A DNA stretch of 64,000 nucleotides, from contig CM018693.1 of the NCBI GenBank assembly GCA_009363875.1, positions 75,194,028-75,258,027 of the forward strand, given 5' to 3'. This stretch comes from Mikania micrantha. Taxonomy: Eukaryota > Streptophyta > Magnoliopsida > Asterales > Asteraceae. The notes below the pieces were generated by a model. That model had not been told where the DNA came from. It saw only the letters and a program-made list of their open reading frames with translations, and did no database searches. The position numbers were made by a program, and so were the translations under genes. Positions 36,200 to 49,473 of the stretch are shown piece by piece. Each line of letters opens with the position of its first letter. Position 1 is the stretch's first letter.

Positions 36200-37657
36200 G
36201 ATTCCATCTCACCATGTGAGGAAAAATTGATCTTCTACTGTGTAGTCGTGCGGGACGACCTTCGCGTTTCTAGGGTTGGGTTGTTGAAATTCTACTCACT
36301 TGGGTGGTGAAAATTTATTTGTGTAGACATTTTTGTTTGTTCTTCTCTCGTATGTGAATTTAATTCATTTACTTTCATGATCGAGGGCCGACTCACCTCA
36401 AACATCTATAAAATGAAACTTCGGTAGCACTTGATATCTACTAGAAAGCCATAGCGCTATTGGGGTTATGGATGTAATCTCCACTATCTCATGTTCTAGG
36501 GATAATTCGAAGTACGTGGATATCTATTCTCGCTAATTCTAGGTGGATTCGGGTTTTCCTTACATGTTGTAGACCCTTGGTGGTTAACTTCTGCTCTCGG
36601 CATCCTTGATGGTTTTCCTAATGAAGGTTGTTGTATTTACTTCCCGCTTTGAATCAACCGTAGTCGTGCTGGCTTGTGCGGTACACGCAGACTTAACTAC
36701 ACTGCCATTCTCATTGTACTGGCTCACAAGGAAATCACAAGGAACGTCTTAAGCCTTTCAAGGCAACCGCTTTGGTTTCCAACTCTAGATGGTGTGTAGT
36801 GTTGCTTTCCTTCGGTACTCTGTAGGGCCAGTGTGACTTCCTTAAGAAAAGTGAGAGTTTGTGCATCCGTAGAGTTGTCATTATCTTTTCTCACTAGTGT
36901 TGGAGCTCTTAGAAGTTGCTTTCTGCCATGTTGTCGGGCCTATAACTAACTCAATAAGCTATAATGTATTGTGGTGGAGAAATTTGTCATAGTCTTATGG
37001 ATATGAAGTTCTTTAAGCTTTCAAATCTGAGGACTAAGGGAAAAGACTTATGTTGTATGGAGGGAATGGTGGCGTCGGATGATTTTTGAGGGTGTATGGC
37101 ATAAAAATCAAGAGTAGACTGTAGTGATTAAATGTAGTCCATTTAACCAGTTTGACAGCCCTAGTATTGGATACTAGTTCTTGATAGTCCAATTGCCGAG
37201 TTCGCCGTGGGCAATGCACATCGGTATAGACTTCGGCTCTCACACGGTAGAAGTTTGGAGTCCTTAACGATGAGGAATTCAATAGAACGATTTCGTGTTC
37301 TAGTGATTCTCTTGACTATTTGAATAACTCCTGCTCTTGTAGAAGGATTGACCTATGCAGATGTTAGGCCATCAGAGTCGCTTCCGAAGTCGAGTTGGTC
37401 AAGAAATATGTTGGTTGTGTCAGAAAGCACGTCAACGAATATTCTGTTTGTCGGAGGTGCCTTACATTTGCATCGCTCCATCTATCCTCATTACCTAGTG
37501 GTGACTAAGGTTGTTAACCCCTTTCTCCTCATGTCCTAACGTAACTCTAGAATTTGTTTCATTTCACAATCCTCTAGAGTTTTGCGTTATTGAAAAATTT
37601 GGAAGAGATAGGCACCTTGTAATGCATACATTAAACTACATACATTGTGCCTATTGA
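36200..37657. other. Unassigned stretch flanking the old element
   Basis: No intact ORF and no repeat or LTR border that I can identify. Minus-strand reading gives short protein-like runs broken by stops, for example around 36290-36540, so it may be very old coding or transposon sequence. I cannot name a family. Confidence 0.3.
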
Positions 37658-38450
37658 CACTATAAAAAATAGGTATTTAGGACTGAAAATTAGTCTCTGA
37701 TAGTTGTTAATCAGTTGCAAATGTCTATTAGGGACTTATTTTGCTAGTTACAAGTTAGTGACGGATGACTAGTACTAGATGGTAGTGCTACTAACTGAAA
37801 ATCAGTCCTTATTTGTATTGCACAACAGGGAATCATATTCAGTACCTGATTCAAAAATACTTGGTCCTTAATTTAGAAATAAAACCATGCCAAATTAGTC
37901 TCCTAAGCATGTTTTAGCGACTACAAATCAGTCTCAGTTAGTATGATATTTCATTCCCAAATGGATAATTATAGGGACTGAAAATCTGTCGTAGAAAAAT
38001 ATATTTGATGTCCCAGATACATTTATCTAGTTTTGCGACTAAAATTAATCAGTTTCTAATAAGAAATTTTTAAGACTGAAATATAGTTTTTGATATAAGT
38101 CAATTTCAGCCGTTAATATGATTGTTTTAAGGACTGAATAATAATCGATGTTAGTGATGTAATTTAGTCTCTAATATATATTATTAGATACAGACAATTA
38201 GTGCACGATAGTAGTTAAGTTCATTCTACAATATGTTTAGTTAATATATAAAATCAGTCTCAAAAGAATACTTTATTTTGATTTTAATACTAAAACATAG
38301 TTTCCAATACAATTTGATTTAGTATTCCATATGCATTAACATTCTGTAATACACATCATTAAGGACTGAAAAACAATCTCAGTTGTACGTGTATTGTAAT
38401 TGATTTGTTGTTTTACTAATCAAATTTTAGTCATGATATCATTCATAAAT
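37658..38450. repeat. CACTA terminus and subterminal repeats
   Basis: CACTA end plus many copies of GGACTGAAAAT, TTAGTC and CAGTC words in both orientations, the pattern known for plant CACTA transposase-binding regions. Confidence 0.7.
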
Positions 38451-38596
38451 TTGTTTCTTATTTTTCAAAAATCTCAATATATTCAAGCATTAACATTATA
38501 GCAATAATCAATCAAACTAATACCAATTTATTAGTTCAAAAACAAGAAAAAGTACTTGACAACGAAAGAAAAGTACAAAACATTTTCACTAATATT

Positions 38597-40260
38597 TTAA
38601 ATAGTGTGGTAACTATGACCGGACAGTCCTTCTGAATCGTGAGCTTCATCATTCACAGGTGTGGATATTATGTTATCAAATTCTGGAAACTTTGTGCTTA
38701 TAAACTCTGACATTGTTTGATATTTGTCATTACTATGCTCGAGTTCCTTCTTGAGTGCAATTACCTGGTTTTTCAGATCTTCATTGGCATGACTTGAATC
38801 TTGATGAGATGATTGGACACTCATGTTCATCCAGCTATCTTTTTTCCTTAGCACGGGCCTAACACCTACCTGCCATGCAGATTGCAATGTTTTCTCTTTG
38901 CCGCAAACACTTTTGATAGACTCCTTTTCAATGTTGTGTTCTGTAGCGGTAGTAATCACGGTTCCTTCCAAAGTTAATTTACTTACGGCTGCCTTTTTAT
39001 GCTAAATAATATTTTTCTAACATAGGATAAGGTACAAAGAAAAAGAACATTATTAAAAATTAATATCAACAAAAAATGAAAACTATAGAAAACTACAATT
39101 TTATATCAAAATATTTTAGTACAAAGAAGATGCTTACATATTCAATTCTTGAATGATAGTTTAACCATCTTTTCTTTTTTGCATTAAAATGCAGCTTGTA
39201 GTAAACTTGTAAAGGACTGGAGGACATTTGAGTCTTGGGATTTGTCTGCAAATATAAAATTTAAAATAATAAATATATTCTAAAAAGAGTGAAATCACTA
39301 ATTTTTTTTAACATATATAAACATAAGACTTTCAAAGATTTGCGATTCATACGGGATAATATTTTGGTTTGAATCTCAACAAGTTTTCATAAAATTGAAT
39401 ATAGGTTGCAACATGTTTGAAAAAAAAATCTAGCAATCATCTTCTCAAAACAATATTTTGATAATAAGATGACCACTTTTAAAATCAAAACACACAATAA
39501 CACATCATATACCACTTGATATACATGATTAGATATTGAGCGAGAGCCCACTTTGCTTGTGTTAGCTTTTTTTGCTCTGTTTTCTTCCATCTTATCACTA
39601 TATTTCTACAAAATTTAAATTTGTAATGCATGTTGAAATACAAAATATAAGAAAATTATTCATGAATATTTATTATGATTTATAAACTAAATACATCAAA
39701 CGAACCCGGGTTTTTTCTAACTCCCAATAGTTGCACAAATGATTCCAATCTTCTTGACTTCAACAATTAGGCTTAATATTCGATCTTGCCATGAGCGGAT
39801 TTGTTTTCCTTCCGTTCTTCTACCAATACTGACTCAAAACACCTCGGGTGCATTTCCACTGGGCGCGGAGTCGAGCATTTTGTTCTCAACAATTCAAACC
39901 TTCCCTGCATTAATATTTGTGTTACTAATATAAATATAAATTTAAGATCCTAATATATTGAAATTATTAAAAGTAAATTAGAAACAACTTACTTCCAATT
40001 TCTCATACATAAGTGTTTTCACTTCTTTTGGTACTGAATCCCATGTGTGAGAATTCATCGGACACACATGTTGAATAATGATTCCACACTCGGTTGCAAA
40101 TTTTGTTACTGAGGTCCCAATAATAGTTTTTTTCCTTATCCATAGTCAAAGGGATTTTAGTACCCTCAGGAAAATTATGTAAAGTCTGATCAAGACTATG
40201 ATTTATATTAGAACCACGCCTTTTTGGTGGATTAACATGTAGTTCTATAGCAGGCCGAGG
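38597..40260 (-). pseudogene. En/Spm-like plant transposase remnant
   Basis: Disconnected minus-strand pieces resemble the plant Ptta/En/Spm transposase-type protein: KRRGSNINHSLDQTLHNF with FPEGTKIPLTMD (near 40140-40250), WDSVPKEVKTLMYEKLE (near 40000-40050), NPKTQMSSSPLQVYYKLHF (near 39180-39240) and NRAKKANTSKVGSRSIS (near 39540-39590). A 124-codon coiled-coil-rich C-terminal piece (38597-38971) contains DLKNQVIALKKELEHS. AT-rich gaps between pieces may be introns. The order fits one gene, but frameshifts and the missing 5' part make it non-functional. Family assignment rests on recalled motifs. Confidence 0.6.
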
Positions 40261-40889
40261 GTTTAAGAGGATTTACATGTGTCGTTGTCCAGATCTCGAC
40301 GAGCAATGTGTGTTGACGCGACAAAAGCTTCACCGGAAGACATCTGGGCGGTTAGTCAAACTCTCTTGGGACACTTCTTAGCCACATGGCTAGGTTTGCC
40401 ACATGTGTAGCAGTGGTTGATGTTGCTCAGTGGAGGGCATGTCGTCACAACGTCATTTTGGCTCTGAGCCAATGAAATCCCTCAATTTTGGCTTTCATGA
40501 CCCCATATCTTGTAGTTAGTACATTGTTTACATGGCTTGCTCATGACATGATGGTGCTTGCACCTGACACATAAGGGAAATGTACCAGCGTATCACTTGC
40601 AGACTGAGCCCACTGATGAGTTGCAACGTTGAGCCCAATGACCCGGCTTCCCACAGTTGGAGCATTGCTTGCACCGTCTATTATCATGATGGTGGTATTG
40701 ACATTTGGTGTGAAGAGGGAATGCCCCAACATATGATCTACGAGGCTCGTTCTGACAACTGGAACTCGCTTGGTTAGCGAGACCAGATCTCTTGAAGTCC
40801 ACAGTAGTTCTTCGTTTATTTGTGAGAGGGTGGCTGGACTCGTCCATCGATTCTCCTTGGGTTGCTTCAACTTCCGTCTTCGGGATGAC

Positions 40890-43462
40890 TGTGATACCCC
40901 TCAAAATCCAGGTCAGTATTTGTTTTAATTAAATGTTTATTTAATTGATTGTATACGTAGCACTAGAATTAGTTTAATTTAGTGTGACACATGGCATGAC
41001 AGTACAAACACTGACACAAACACGATAATTGATGAAATATCGCAACACGCACACACGTGTCTAAGAAAATATGAACGTTGGTGAAAGTTTAACACATCGT
41101 GTAACTAAATACTAGAAACATCACGAAACGCTCAAACATTGAACTAGAATGTTCAAACGACGCCAAACACTGTTCCATAAGCGAGAAAACATCGAAAACA
41201 AGCCAAACCATCGAAATTAGTCAAATAAGGCTCAACCAGGATCCTTCGCGGTACGCTAAGGACCCCGGATACCTCCTTGGCGGTACGTGATGGATGGGCG
41301 GGGATTTTGAATCCCGAAATTCATTACGGTACACCAAGCAGCTTTTTGAAGCTCTTGGCGGTACGCGAAGCTGTCCAGACGTCAAATCTTTAAAAATCCA
41401 AGAAAAATCATTTCTATCCTACTCCTACACACTCTCCCATCATTCGGTGAACGGGTCACCTGTGGTAGAGTTGTTCTCAATCATTCCAGGTGTATTTAGC
41501 AGCTGTCCAAGATCCATCTTGAACTTCTAGAGCCTCTCAAGGTAGTTTCTTTGGCTAAAATGCACTCTACACACTCACAAACACACATGCAACGCATAAA
41601 ACCCACAAACACACACTCTAAAGATAATGATGATCTTGAATGATTTAATGGCTTATTATGATGATCCATGATATTGAAAATATGTCATAATGTTTAACTT
41701 GTTCATAAATGTGAAAATACCTACATGCATGCATGATCTAAGGCATATTAGATGATTTTGTTTATTAAGAAATGATTCATGATGATATTCAAATGTGTTT
41801 ACAAGGTTTACTATGGTTTAGATGGTTAAAATTTGGCTATTTGAGATTCTTCCCACTAATAGTAACTTTTATAAACTAAATCATGCTAGATGATGATTTT
41901 TGTGAAATGGGTGTGTTTAAATGACAATTGATGATATATTATGATGATATTTGGTATGAAAATGGATTAGAAATGGTTATGATAATCATTTGATGAGTAT
42001 TTGTCATAGTTACTATTTTTAGTAACTTTATTTTGTGAGAACTTGATATTGAAATGCACTACATGAATTGTACATGCTAAATAGATTAACATGATGTAAT
42101 ATGACCATTGAATGAATAGTTATGTGATTGTTGACTTTGAACATGCCAAAACTAGAAACTTTCCATTTTAGGAAACTTTAATGACAAAAAATGGACTAAC
42201 ATGTTTATTTGATTGTATATGACAATGTGCTATGTGTTAACATGATCACGTAGGACTAACGAGCATGCTAGAACCATTAAAACGATATGTGTTGTGGAAC
42301 TTGCTAAAAATGGAAACTTACTATAAACAGTAAGTTGTCCATGAACGGGATTTGCGCGTTTTGCACACAAAGAGCACGATCACGAATGTTACACGAATCA
42401 CAACCAACACACGATTCACCAATGGGCCGTTGACTTAACACGGTCAAACACGGTCAATGTGGACGGACATGGACTAACATAACAACTGAGGGTTGCTGAG
42501 CACAAACACGAGCACGAACACGAACACGGTCACTTGCACGAACTCACGTAAGCTATACGATATAGGTAACCGGTGAACGGGTCACCTGCGGCATACCGGA
42601 GCTTACGCTATCGCTTTCTGATTCCACTAAGGTGAGTTTACGGCCCCTCTTTAACTCTTTAACCAACTTTTCAAATAGGGGGAGAATACTTATTGAATCG
42701 AGTCAAACATTTATACTTATATAAACATATTGTGTATGCTGGTTTATTAGACAAACATAAGTGTTGTATCGTAACAAGCCCTCGCAATGTCTTACCATTA
42801 ATGTACAAACAACAAGGTGAGTTTGAATAGATCTGTTTGGGTGTGATGAACCCCATGTGGCACAATACTGGCTGGAGGTCGGGACACGTGAAATCTCGAC
42901 CTATCTTGCCATGTTATTACGAGACATGGCAGAGGCAAGGACTAACAAGTCTAGTTCGGTAGTGACGCACTGAAACTTGGAGCCTAGGTCTCGGGACTAA
43001 CATTTGATAAACAGCATGACACGTGACAAACATATTTGATTATATTATTTGTATATCAAAACCTGTGAACTCACCAACCTATGTGTTGACACTTTTTCTT
43101 AAACATGTATTCTCAGGTAACTGACAGACACATGGAACATGAATGCACATCAGGAACGAGCATAGGAATGCATGCATTCATATCATGTCCTTTGAAAACA
43201 AACAAATTTTATTTATGCTATCTGTATTACAATATGTAGTGTCTGACAATTTATTTTTCCGCTGCATTTCAAACATATTATTTTCCGCTACATAACTATT
43301 GTATTTTCCGTTGTTTATTTTATAAACTGTTTGGTTGTGTTTATGACAAACATTGTATTTTGAAACGCATATAGAGTTGTTCTATGTGATCATGAGCTGT
43401 GATTCTGGCCACGTCACACCTATGTGGACTGACACCACATGTGGGAATTTGGGGGTGTGACA
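40890..43462 (+). mobile_element. Solo LTR, 2573 bp, duplication ATGAC
   Basis: TGTGATACCCC to GGGGGTGTGACA with perfect ATGAC copies at 40885-40889 and 43463-43467. Contains GGTACG words (41247-41370), donor-like CTCAAG/GTAGTTTC (41542), donor-like CTAAG/GTGAGTTTA (42632) and acceptor-like GTATTCTCAG (43116). No internal region remains. Confidence 0.9.
41247..41370 (+). repeat. CGGTACG keyword block
   Basis: Four CGGTAC words, typically TTGGCGGTACG or TTCGCGGTACG, in 120 bp of the solo LTR. Confidence 0.6.
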
Positions 43463-43755
43463 ATGACAGAGGTGTCTTCTAAAGACGGGAGTCGTTGTTA
43501 ATTTGATTCACGATGTCGGGATGGCAGCGATGACTTGTTCCATGATGAGAGTAGCTAGGACAATGGTCTCTGGGTTGGCACGTGATCGTTCCTTGGGATA
43601 CATTCTGTTTACCTCCGAAATGAATTTGGTTAGTACTTGTGACTATACACAAGTAACATTTGCAATTATTCCTATCTTAGATTCTCTACATGAGGTCCCT
43701 AGGTTATAGTCTAGGCCAAACCGTTTGAGTATATGTCCTAATTCTCTATAACCAT

Positions 43756-43768
43756 GGCTCTGATACCA
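43756..43768 (-). other. Primer binding site, initiator tRNA-Met (second short-Gag element)
   Basis: The minus strand reads TGGTATCAGAGCC, three bases from the LTR at 43772. The leader before it closely matches those at 4014-4190 and 17321-17475. Confidence 0.9.
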
Positions 43769-43771
43769 ATC

Positions 43772-45885
43772 TGTCACACCCCGGGCCGGCAGGCTGGATC
43801 AAAATCCCATCAGGTGGAATAGTCCTGGGGCATGATTGAATCCGATTGATCAAATTGTTTACATAGCACATGATAATATGAGAACACTAATTTACATTGA
43901 TAGAATAAAGTTAAATTACAACTGTTTTAATAAGTTAACTCTATTACAACATGGTTTGGACATCTTGGGTATGACCATGATGTTTCACAAAAATTTCTTG
44001 CAAAAGAGCAAGTCTTGAATCTTGTAGTCGATGAGGCCTTGTAAGATTTCATACAGGAGTTGTAGGGTCCTCTAACGGATCCTATCTTTCTCTCTATAAA
44101 GGGCATCCTGCTTACACCTGTTCGTCACCTGAGAACATGTAAAATCTGTCAACACTAGGGTGGTGAGTTCACGCGAGTTATAAAATATTAGGTTTTGTAA
44201 AAGGCTTGTCACATTTGGGCAAGCTCACTCTCTAAATCACATTATCATTACAATCCTAAGATGCCTTTAGAAGTCAACGTAGAACAACTTCGACATCCTA
44301 CGATAATAAAGTAATGAAACATTTAGAGTTCACTTATATTGGAAATGGAAATTGAAATGGATTTCCACATTTGTTTAGAAAGATTCCCAAATGTGTTTGT
44401 TCAAGTTTACTCCTGAAAGAAGATATTTTCCCATTTGTTTGTTTGTAAAATCACATAAGTTTTCTCCTTTTTCCTCCTCACCGACATCATCGTGCCAAGT
44501 CAAGTAATGCTTATATATAGGGCATACGTACCAGCGAGTGGAGCTGCTAGCCCACCACACACTTGACAGACCATGACTTTGCCTTTGATAAGAAGAAGAC
44601 ATCTTATTTCATATCTCTCTTTCTCACATTTTGCGTCGTTTGTCCTGATCCAGTGCAAGTCTGGATCAGACATTATTTTGAAAATCGTTTGTCACCCCTC
44701 ATTTGAAAACATAAAATCTTAGTTTATTAGTGAAATCTGTTTGTAATGTCACTCGTGTGATCATTTACCAAACCTAACTGATATGCCTTGTTGATCAAAT
44801 CCCATGGATCTAATCCGAGATTTGACCTTTGTACTTGTTCGCGTAACGTACCAGCCTCAGCGTGGGAAGTTTGTTAAACTTATGGTACCATCTACGTTAT
44901 TGTCGGTTGACCAATGTCAACTAATGGTAAATAATTCTTGAAAAAGGGACTTACTTTCCTACGCGAATTCTTGATGTGTGGACACATGCTCTAGTGAATT
45001 ACCCTAGACAGATACCCTATAAACTGGTTATCGTTTGTTTGATGATGATTCTCATGAAAATGTATGTCTTTGATCTAAAATGTAACACAAGTTCTCGGGA
45101 TGTGTCTGTTTACCTCTTGGTTGGGCTCGAAGCCTCGAAATGTTATGATCAACGGAAACTTCCTTAATGATTTGTGTTTGGAAAAATCTTGATGAAGCGA
45201 TGTACGCTTAGTAACATAGTTTTAAATGCACTTATTCGAATAAGAGGTTTTAAAATGTTTCCTTCATTTAAAGTTAATTGAAAATAACTCTTATTCGAAT
45301 ATCATTCGAAAAAGTGGTTTCATATTCTCAGCCCTGAATGATTTGGAAGACGAAAAGTTAAAGAAAAGAGGCCTATGAACTCACTTGCGGTTATAGGTCG
45401 TAGGTTGTCAATGCACTCACTCGATGTATTCACTCGATTTGAAAGCCTGTGTTTTGAAGAATTTATTAGTTAATTAAAAGTTGGGTCGTTGAGTGTTCTG
45501 TTCTTGATTTGATTTTGGAAAATATGTTTTCATATTGTTTTTATTTTGATTAGATTTAAAATTTGGTCCAAAGTTTGGTTCTATCGAAATGAACAGTGTT
45601 TGATAGGACATTCAACACGTAGCCATTTTGGTCTCCTCTTTGTGCGAATGGCTTGTTCGTACGAATGACCTTCATTCACACGAATGGAATGATGCGAATG
45701 CCTACTTCCATTATGGTGGTCCATTCGTGCGAATAGGTTTTCATTCATATGGTTATCTCATGTGAATGAGTCCATTTCATTCGTGTAGATGTTCTTTCTC
45801 CTAGAGGTTCATTCTAATGAGTTTCTCAGACTAATGGAGTGTACCATTCGTACGAATAAGCCATTCGTGCGGCTCATTCGCCTGC
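43772..45885 (-). repeat. 5' LTR of the second short-Gag element, first part
   Basis: Begins TGTCACACCCCGGGCC. In sense it has a donor-like CGCAA/GTGAGTTCA (45384), a TATATATAG module near 44512 and an acceptor-like ATGTTCTCAG (44129) followed by GTGACGAACAGG. A CGAATG/CATTCG-rich block lies at 45640-45880. It continues at 48848-48905 and 57587 onward. Confidence 0.85.
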
Positions 45886-46464
45886 TGTGACAATCCGACT
45901 TTTCGGATTAACATTGTTAACTGAAAGTAGTTAGATCACAGGCCCAAAGAAGGCCAGTAAGGCCCAATAAGGCCCAGTAAGGCCAAGGAAGGCCCAATAG
46001 GCTCAAGGTAGGCCCTATGAGTCCAGAATAGGCCCAATTGTATTTAAGAAGCCCAATTGGGTTAATTTAGCCAAAAATGTTCTAATTGGTTTAATTGGTG
46101 AAAATCCGGCAATTCGCGGTTAACTTCGTTAATCAGAAATTAACCGAAATGATGTGAAATCATTTAAAATCAAATTAGAAGGATGGAAATTGATCAGAAA
46201 CAGTCTTAGAATGTTAAAACTTCAAGGATTAGGATTACAATTCAATAAAAGACTCAATTTTGACTTTGAGAGTCAAAATTAGGTCGTATAAGTGGGTAAA
46301 TTCGAAATTCTTATTAAATCATTGTAATTAATCGAAATTATCATTCATAACTGTCATGTTAATGATGAATATCAATGATCATCGGTTATTAGGTCCATAA
46401 ATGATCGAATTTAAACCGATTAAGGGCCAAGAGTCGTAACCGACCCCAAATCGCATTCAAATGT

Positions 46465-46471
46465 GTATAAA
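46465..46471 (+). promoter_or_regulatory. TATA box of the CCTGC solo LTR
   Basis: GTGTATAAACC is followed about 170 bases later by a donor-like AAGTAAGTTT, as in the other LTRs. Confidence 0.45.
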
Positions 46472-47584
46472 CCGAGCATCAATTGCACAATTTCACTTTC
46501 CTAATCACTAATCGATATCTTCTGAAGAAGTTTTAAGCTGCAATTTGATCTTGGAAGCTCTATATCGAAGAATACAATATTGGGTCGGCCGTAGTTCAAG
46601 CAAAGTGAGGGTTTTAACAATTCGACATAGAATCAAGTAAGTTTTTACTCCTAAACCTTCTAAACATGCCGACTAAACAAATTCCCATGATGAATCCAAG
46701 TTCTAATATCGAATTAATCAGTTTCTATTTCTAGGGTTCATCATGAAAACTGTTTTGGGGATTTTGTATAAAATGAATTTAAGAATTCAATTGATTGTTG
46801 CAGATAGTTTCGTGGGATCATAATAAACGAAATCCCCATGTCAATTGCTAATAATAGAATCGGATTATAGCATTTCGACTGCTAGGGCTTGTTCTAAGAA
46901 ATGTTTTGGGGATTTCTATACAAATGGATTTAAGAATCGAATTAAATAGCATGGGTAGATTCAGAAGAGGTCGACTAAGGTTAAACCTAAGTTAATTGTG
47001 ACTGATAACAACGAATTGATTGAATTCTAGTTTCTAGGACTTGTTATAAGAACGAAACTGGGACTTTGATTCTGAAGAGTTTAAGAATGAAATTAATTGT
47101 TACAGTTAGCTTCAGAAAATCTCGATGATGCATAGCCATATGTTAATTTCATCAAATAGCAAAGAATTGAATGATTTTGGGTCTAGGGTTCTTCGGTTAG
47201 AATGAAATTGGGGAATCTGAACTAGATGAGCTTGATAATCAAATCATTTAGTACAGAAGGATTCGAAGTTCTATGATGAAGGAAAACTCTAGGAATTCAA
47301 GAACAATTGATCATGAATTTAATCAATTTGAATTGGAAATGGATAAACCCACGTTCGGATGTTTACACCTTCAATTAAAAGAGTTATATTAGTTTATTTT
47401 TGAATTAAACTCACCTACTTGGTCAATAAGATCCCAGAAATGAAAACCCTATAGTGTTAGTTTCAATTAGGTTCGAATTCGTGGTCAAATGGGGTGTTGA
47501 ATGCTTCGGCTATAATATCAAAAGGGAAATCAGTTTGATGAGTAGTTAAAACAATTTATTCTTGAATCCTTGTGCGATACCCTA

Positions 47585-47665
47585 GCGGGCGAGACTGGTA
47601 AGGTGGGTGTGTTGCGTGTGGCAGGTCGCGGGTTCGAACCCGAGGGCTGCCGGTTTTTATATTTC
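47585..47665 (+). repeat. tRNA-like / SINE-like Pol III promoter remnant
   Basis: An A-box-like GGGCGAGACTGG is followed by a perfect B-box GGTTCGAACCC about 33 bases later. GGCTGCCGG then TTTTT follows, which could act as a Pol III stop. No full cloverleaf pairs, so it is not a functional tRNA gene. A tRNA-derived SINE head is most likely. Confidence 0.45.
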
Positions 47666-48847
47666 TTTGAACTATTTTTTTTGATTTTAACTCATAACTC
47701 TTTCGTTTCAAGTCCGATTCGATTCGTTCGAGTTGCGTTGGAACCGTAACGGGAATACGATCACCTTGAAATGATAAAATTTATATTTTAGATCGGAAAC
47801 GAAATCGCGTATAACTACGGTTATTTAAATAAAATCATATAAGATTTTATTTAAACGAATTCAAAGACACGCGTACTTTCGTATGCATATTTCTCACACT
47901 CTAGCATACGTGTGTTGACACGTATGTGACTTCAAGCACAAAACAAAAATTCGAATAACACTAGGTTATTGTTAAAACACAGGTTCTTTGTAGGAGGACT
48001 GTTTACACGAGTTTAAGTGCGTTTGATCATTCTGCAATCGTCAAAGGTGCGTACACAGCCCCTTTCTTATTTTAAACTGTTTTGGGGGAGAAAACATGTG
48101 CAACAAACTCTTTTTAGATACATATCACTTGCATGAGTTAGCTGTTTACATTATGTGACAACATAGCAATTGAAAGTCCTTACACATCTCGAACCGTTTA
48201 GTTTGCTGTAACGCAAAGCGTGGTAGTTGGAAATAGATCTATTAGGTTTGACAAACCTCACCTGGTAGATGGGATCTACGCAGGTGTTTGACTGACCAAA
48301 CACACATTACTATTGTTTGTGCTAGACAATAGTGGCAAGGCAAAAACATGCTATAGCATGGCAATCGTCAGCTTCGGTGTCGACCACTTATGTAAATAGT
48401 TTATATGACTAGCTATCATGACTATGCATGTGTGATTATGTTATCTGCAAACTTGATATTCAAACTGTTGTTTTGAACACTGTGAATACTTAAAACCTGT
48501 GTTATGCACCAACCATTGTGTTGACTTGATTTACATGTTTTCTCAGGACGCTAAGGTGCGCAACAAAGCTGGCATGGACTAGGAGATAGAGTCGCATGCA
48601 TGTTTTACATTTATTGTTTAAATTACACATTTGAGGATTTTGTTTTGTAATTTACATATTATAACTGTTACTGGTTTTAAAACGCTTCCGCAAATTTTGA
48701 AAACTCTGATGTTATGTTTTTAAGACCAAAGTATGTTTTGAAATTCATATAGAGGTTTTCGTTATGTCTAATGATCTGAGATCCTGGTTTGTCACGTTCC
48801 CAAACGGTATGATTCCGTTAGTTGAAAATTGGGGGTGTGACACCTGC

Positions 48848-48905
48848 AGATTCACCAAGAACGCCATTTTCAGGATCGTGGGTTGTTTGTGGTGTTTTTA
48901 CGACC
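48848..48905 (-). repeat. 58-bp piece of the second short-Gag element's LTR
   Basis: Left between the CCTGC duplication and the AAAAA duplication of two neighbouring solo LTR insertions. Read as the LTR interior. Confidence 0.6.
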
Positions 48906-49473
48906 AAAAATATAACACCCCGACCGATGGCGGAAACGTCGGGATGCCATGAGGGATGTGTAGATTGTACACAAGCTCATGGGCATCTAACGTATCATCT
49001 CATAACAATTAATTCAAATAAAGTATTTACACAAAAGTCATGTTCATCATGATTCAATTACAATGATTACTCAAAAGATATAGCTAAATTAACTAAACCC
49101 TAATCTTCATTGATCCAGTTAATTTAGATAAGTCTAAGATCCTATGTGATGAGTCCAAAAGATGTAGAGCTACCCTGCTCTACCTACTTCTCCTCATTTC
49201 TTGAAACATGTAGAAAATCAAGTTTCAACTACGGGAGTATTTGGTGAGTAATCATAAGTTTTAACTATTCCAAAAACATTTATAAAAGTTCTAAGAATAA
49301 CACTTGTGAACCTGTAAAATAACACCAATCTGTATAACCACAACAACAACACATCAATTCAACTAAGTCAAATAATCCAAATATTCACAAGTTGTCATCC
49401 AAATACATTCAATTAGTCTTAGTCAATCATATCGAATCAACAACCATTAATCACCACAATATTCTCAATATAA

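Larger units (their letters stand above)
37658..40262 (-). mobile_element. Truncated CACTA (En/Spm) DNA transposon
   Basis: The left terminus CACTATAAAAAATAGG is a typical CACTA end. It is followed by about 0.8 kb of subterminal repeats of the GGACTGAAAATTAGTC kind (37675-38440), then minus-strand transposase-like remnants. No opposite CACTA terminus is visible. The element stops near 40262, where minus-strand Gypsy gag begins. Confidence 0.7.
40265..43601 (-). pseudogene. Capsid-less Gag-like protein remnant, split by a solo LTR
   Basis: Starts at 43601 (MYPKERSRANPETIVLATLI) and is cut at ATGAC (43463-43467) by the solo LTR. It resumes at 40889 with a basic/polar linker, a CHHC-type finger plus CCHC (CTKCQYHHHDN is read as HTKCQYHHHDN here; then CSNCGKPGHWAQRC), a second decayed module (CVRCKHHH with a broken CCHC) and a last knuckle CYTCGKPSHVAKKCPKR. 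Frameshifts and stops are present. The order matches the intact 259-aa ORF at 3234-4013: N-terminal helix, no capsid, two composite modules, final CCHC. This shows that the capsid-less form is not unique to one copy. Confidence 0.75.
45886..48842 (+). mobile_element. Solo LTR, 2957 bp, duplication CCTGC
   Basis: TGTGACAATCCGAC to GGGGGTGTGACA with perfect CCTGC at 45881-45885 and 48843-48847. It carries an AGGCCCA word cluster (45938-46070), TATA box TGTATAAACC (46465-46471), donor-like CAA/GTAAGTTTT (46637), a SINE-like insert (47585-47665) and acceptor-like ATGTTTTCTCAG (48546). Confidence 0.9.

Noticed and set aside
37348..37539. 63-aa plus-strand ORF
   Set aside because: Short, lies in decayed sequence and has no recognisable motif or neighbouring signal.
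47585..47665. Functional tRNA gene
   Set aside because: No complete cloverleaf or acceptor stem can be drawn; only the A and B boxes are convincing.
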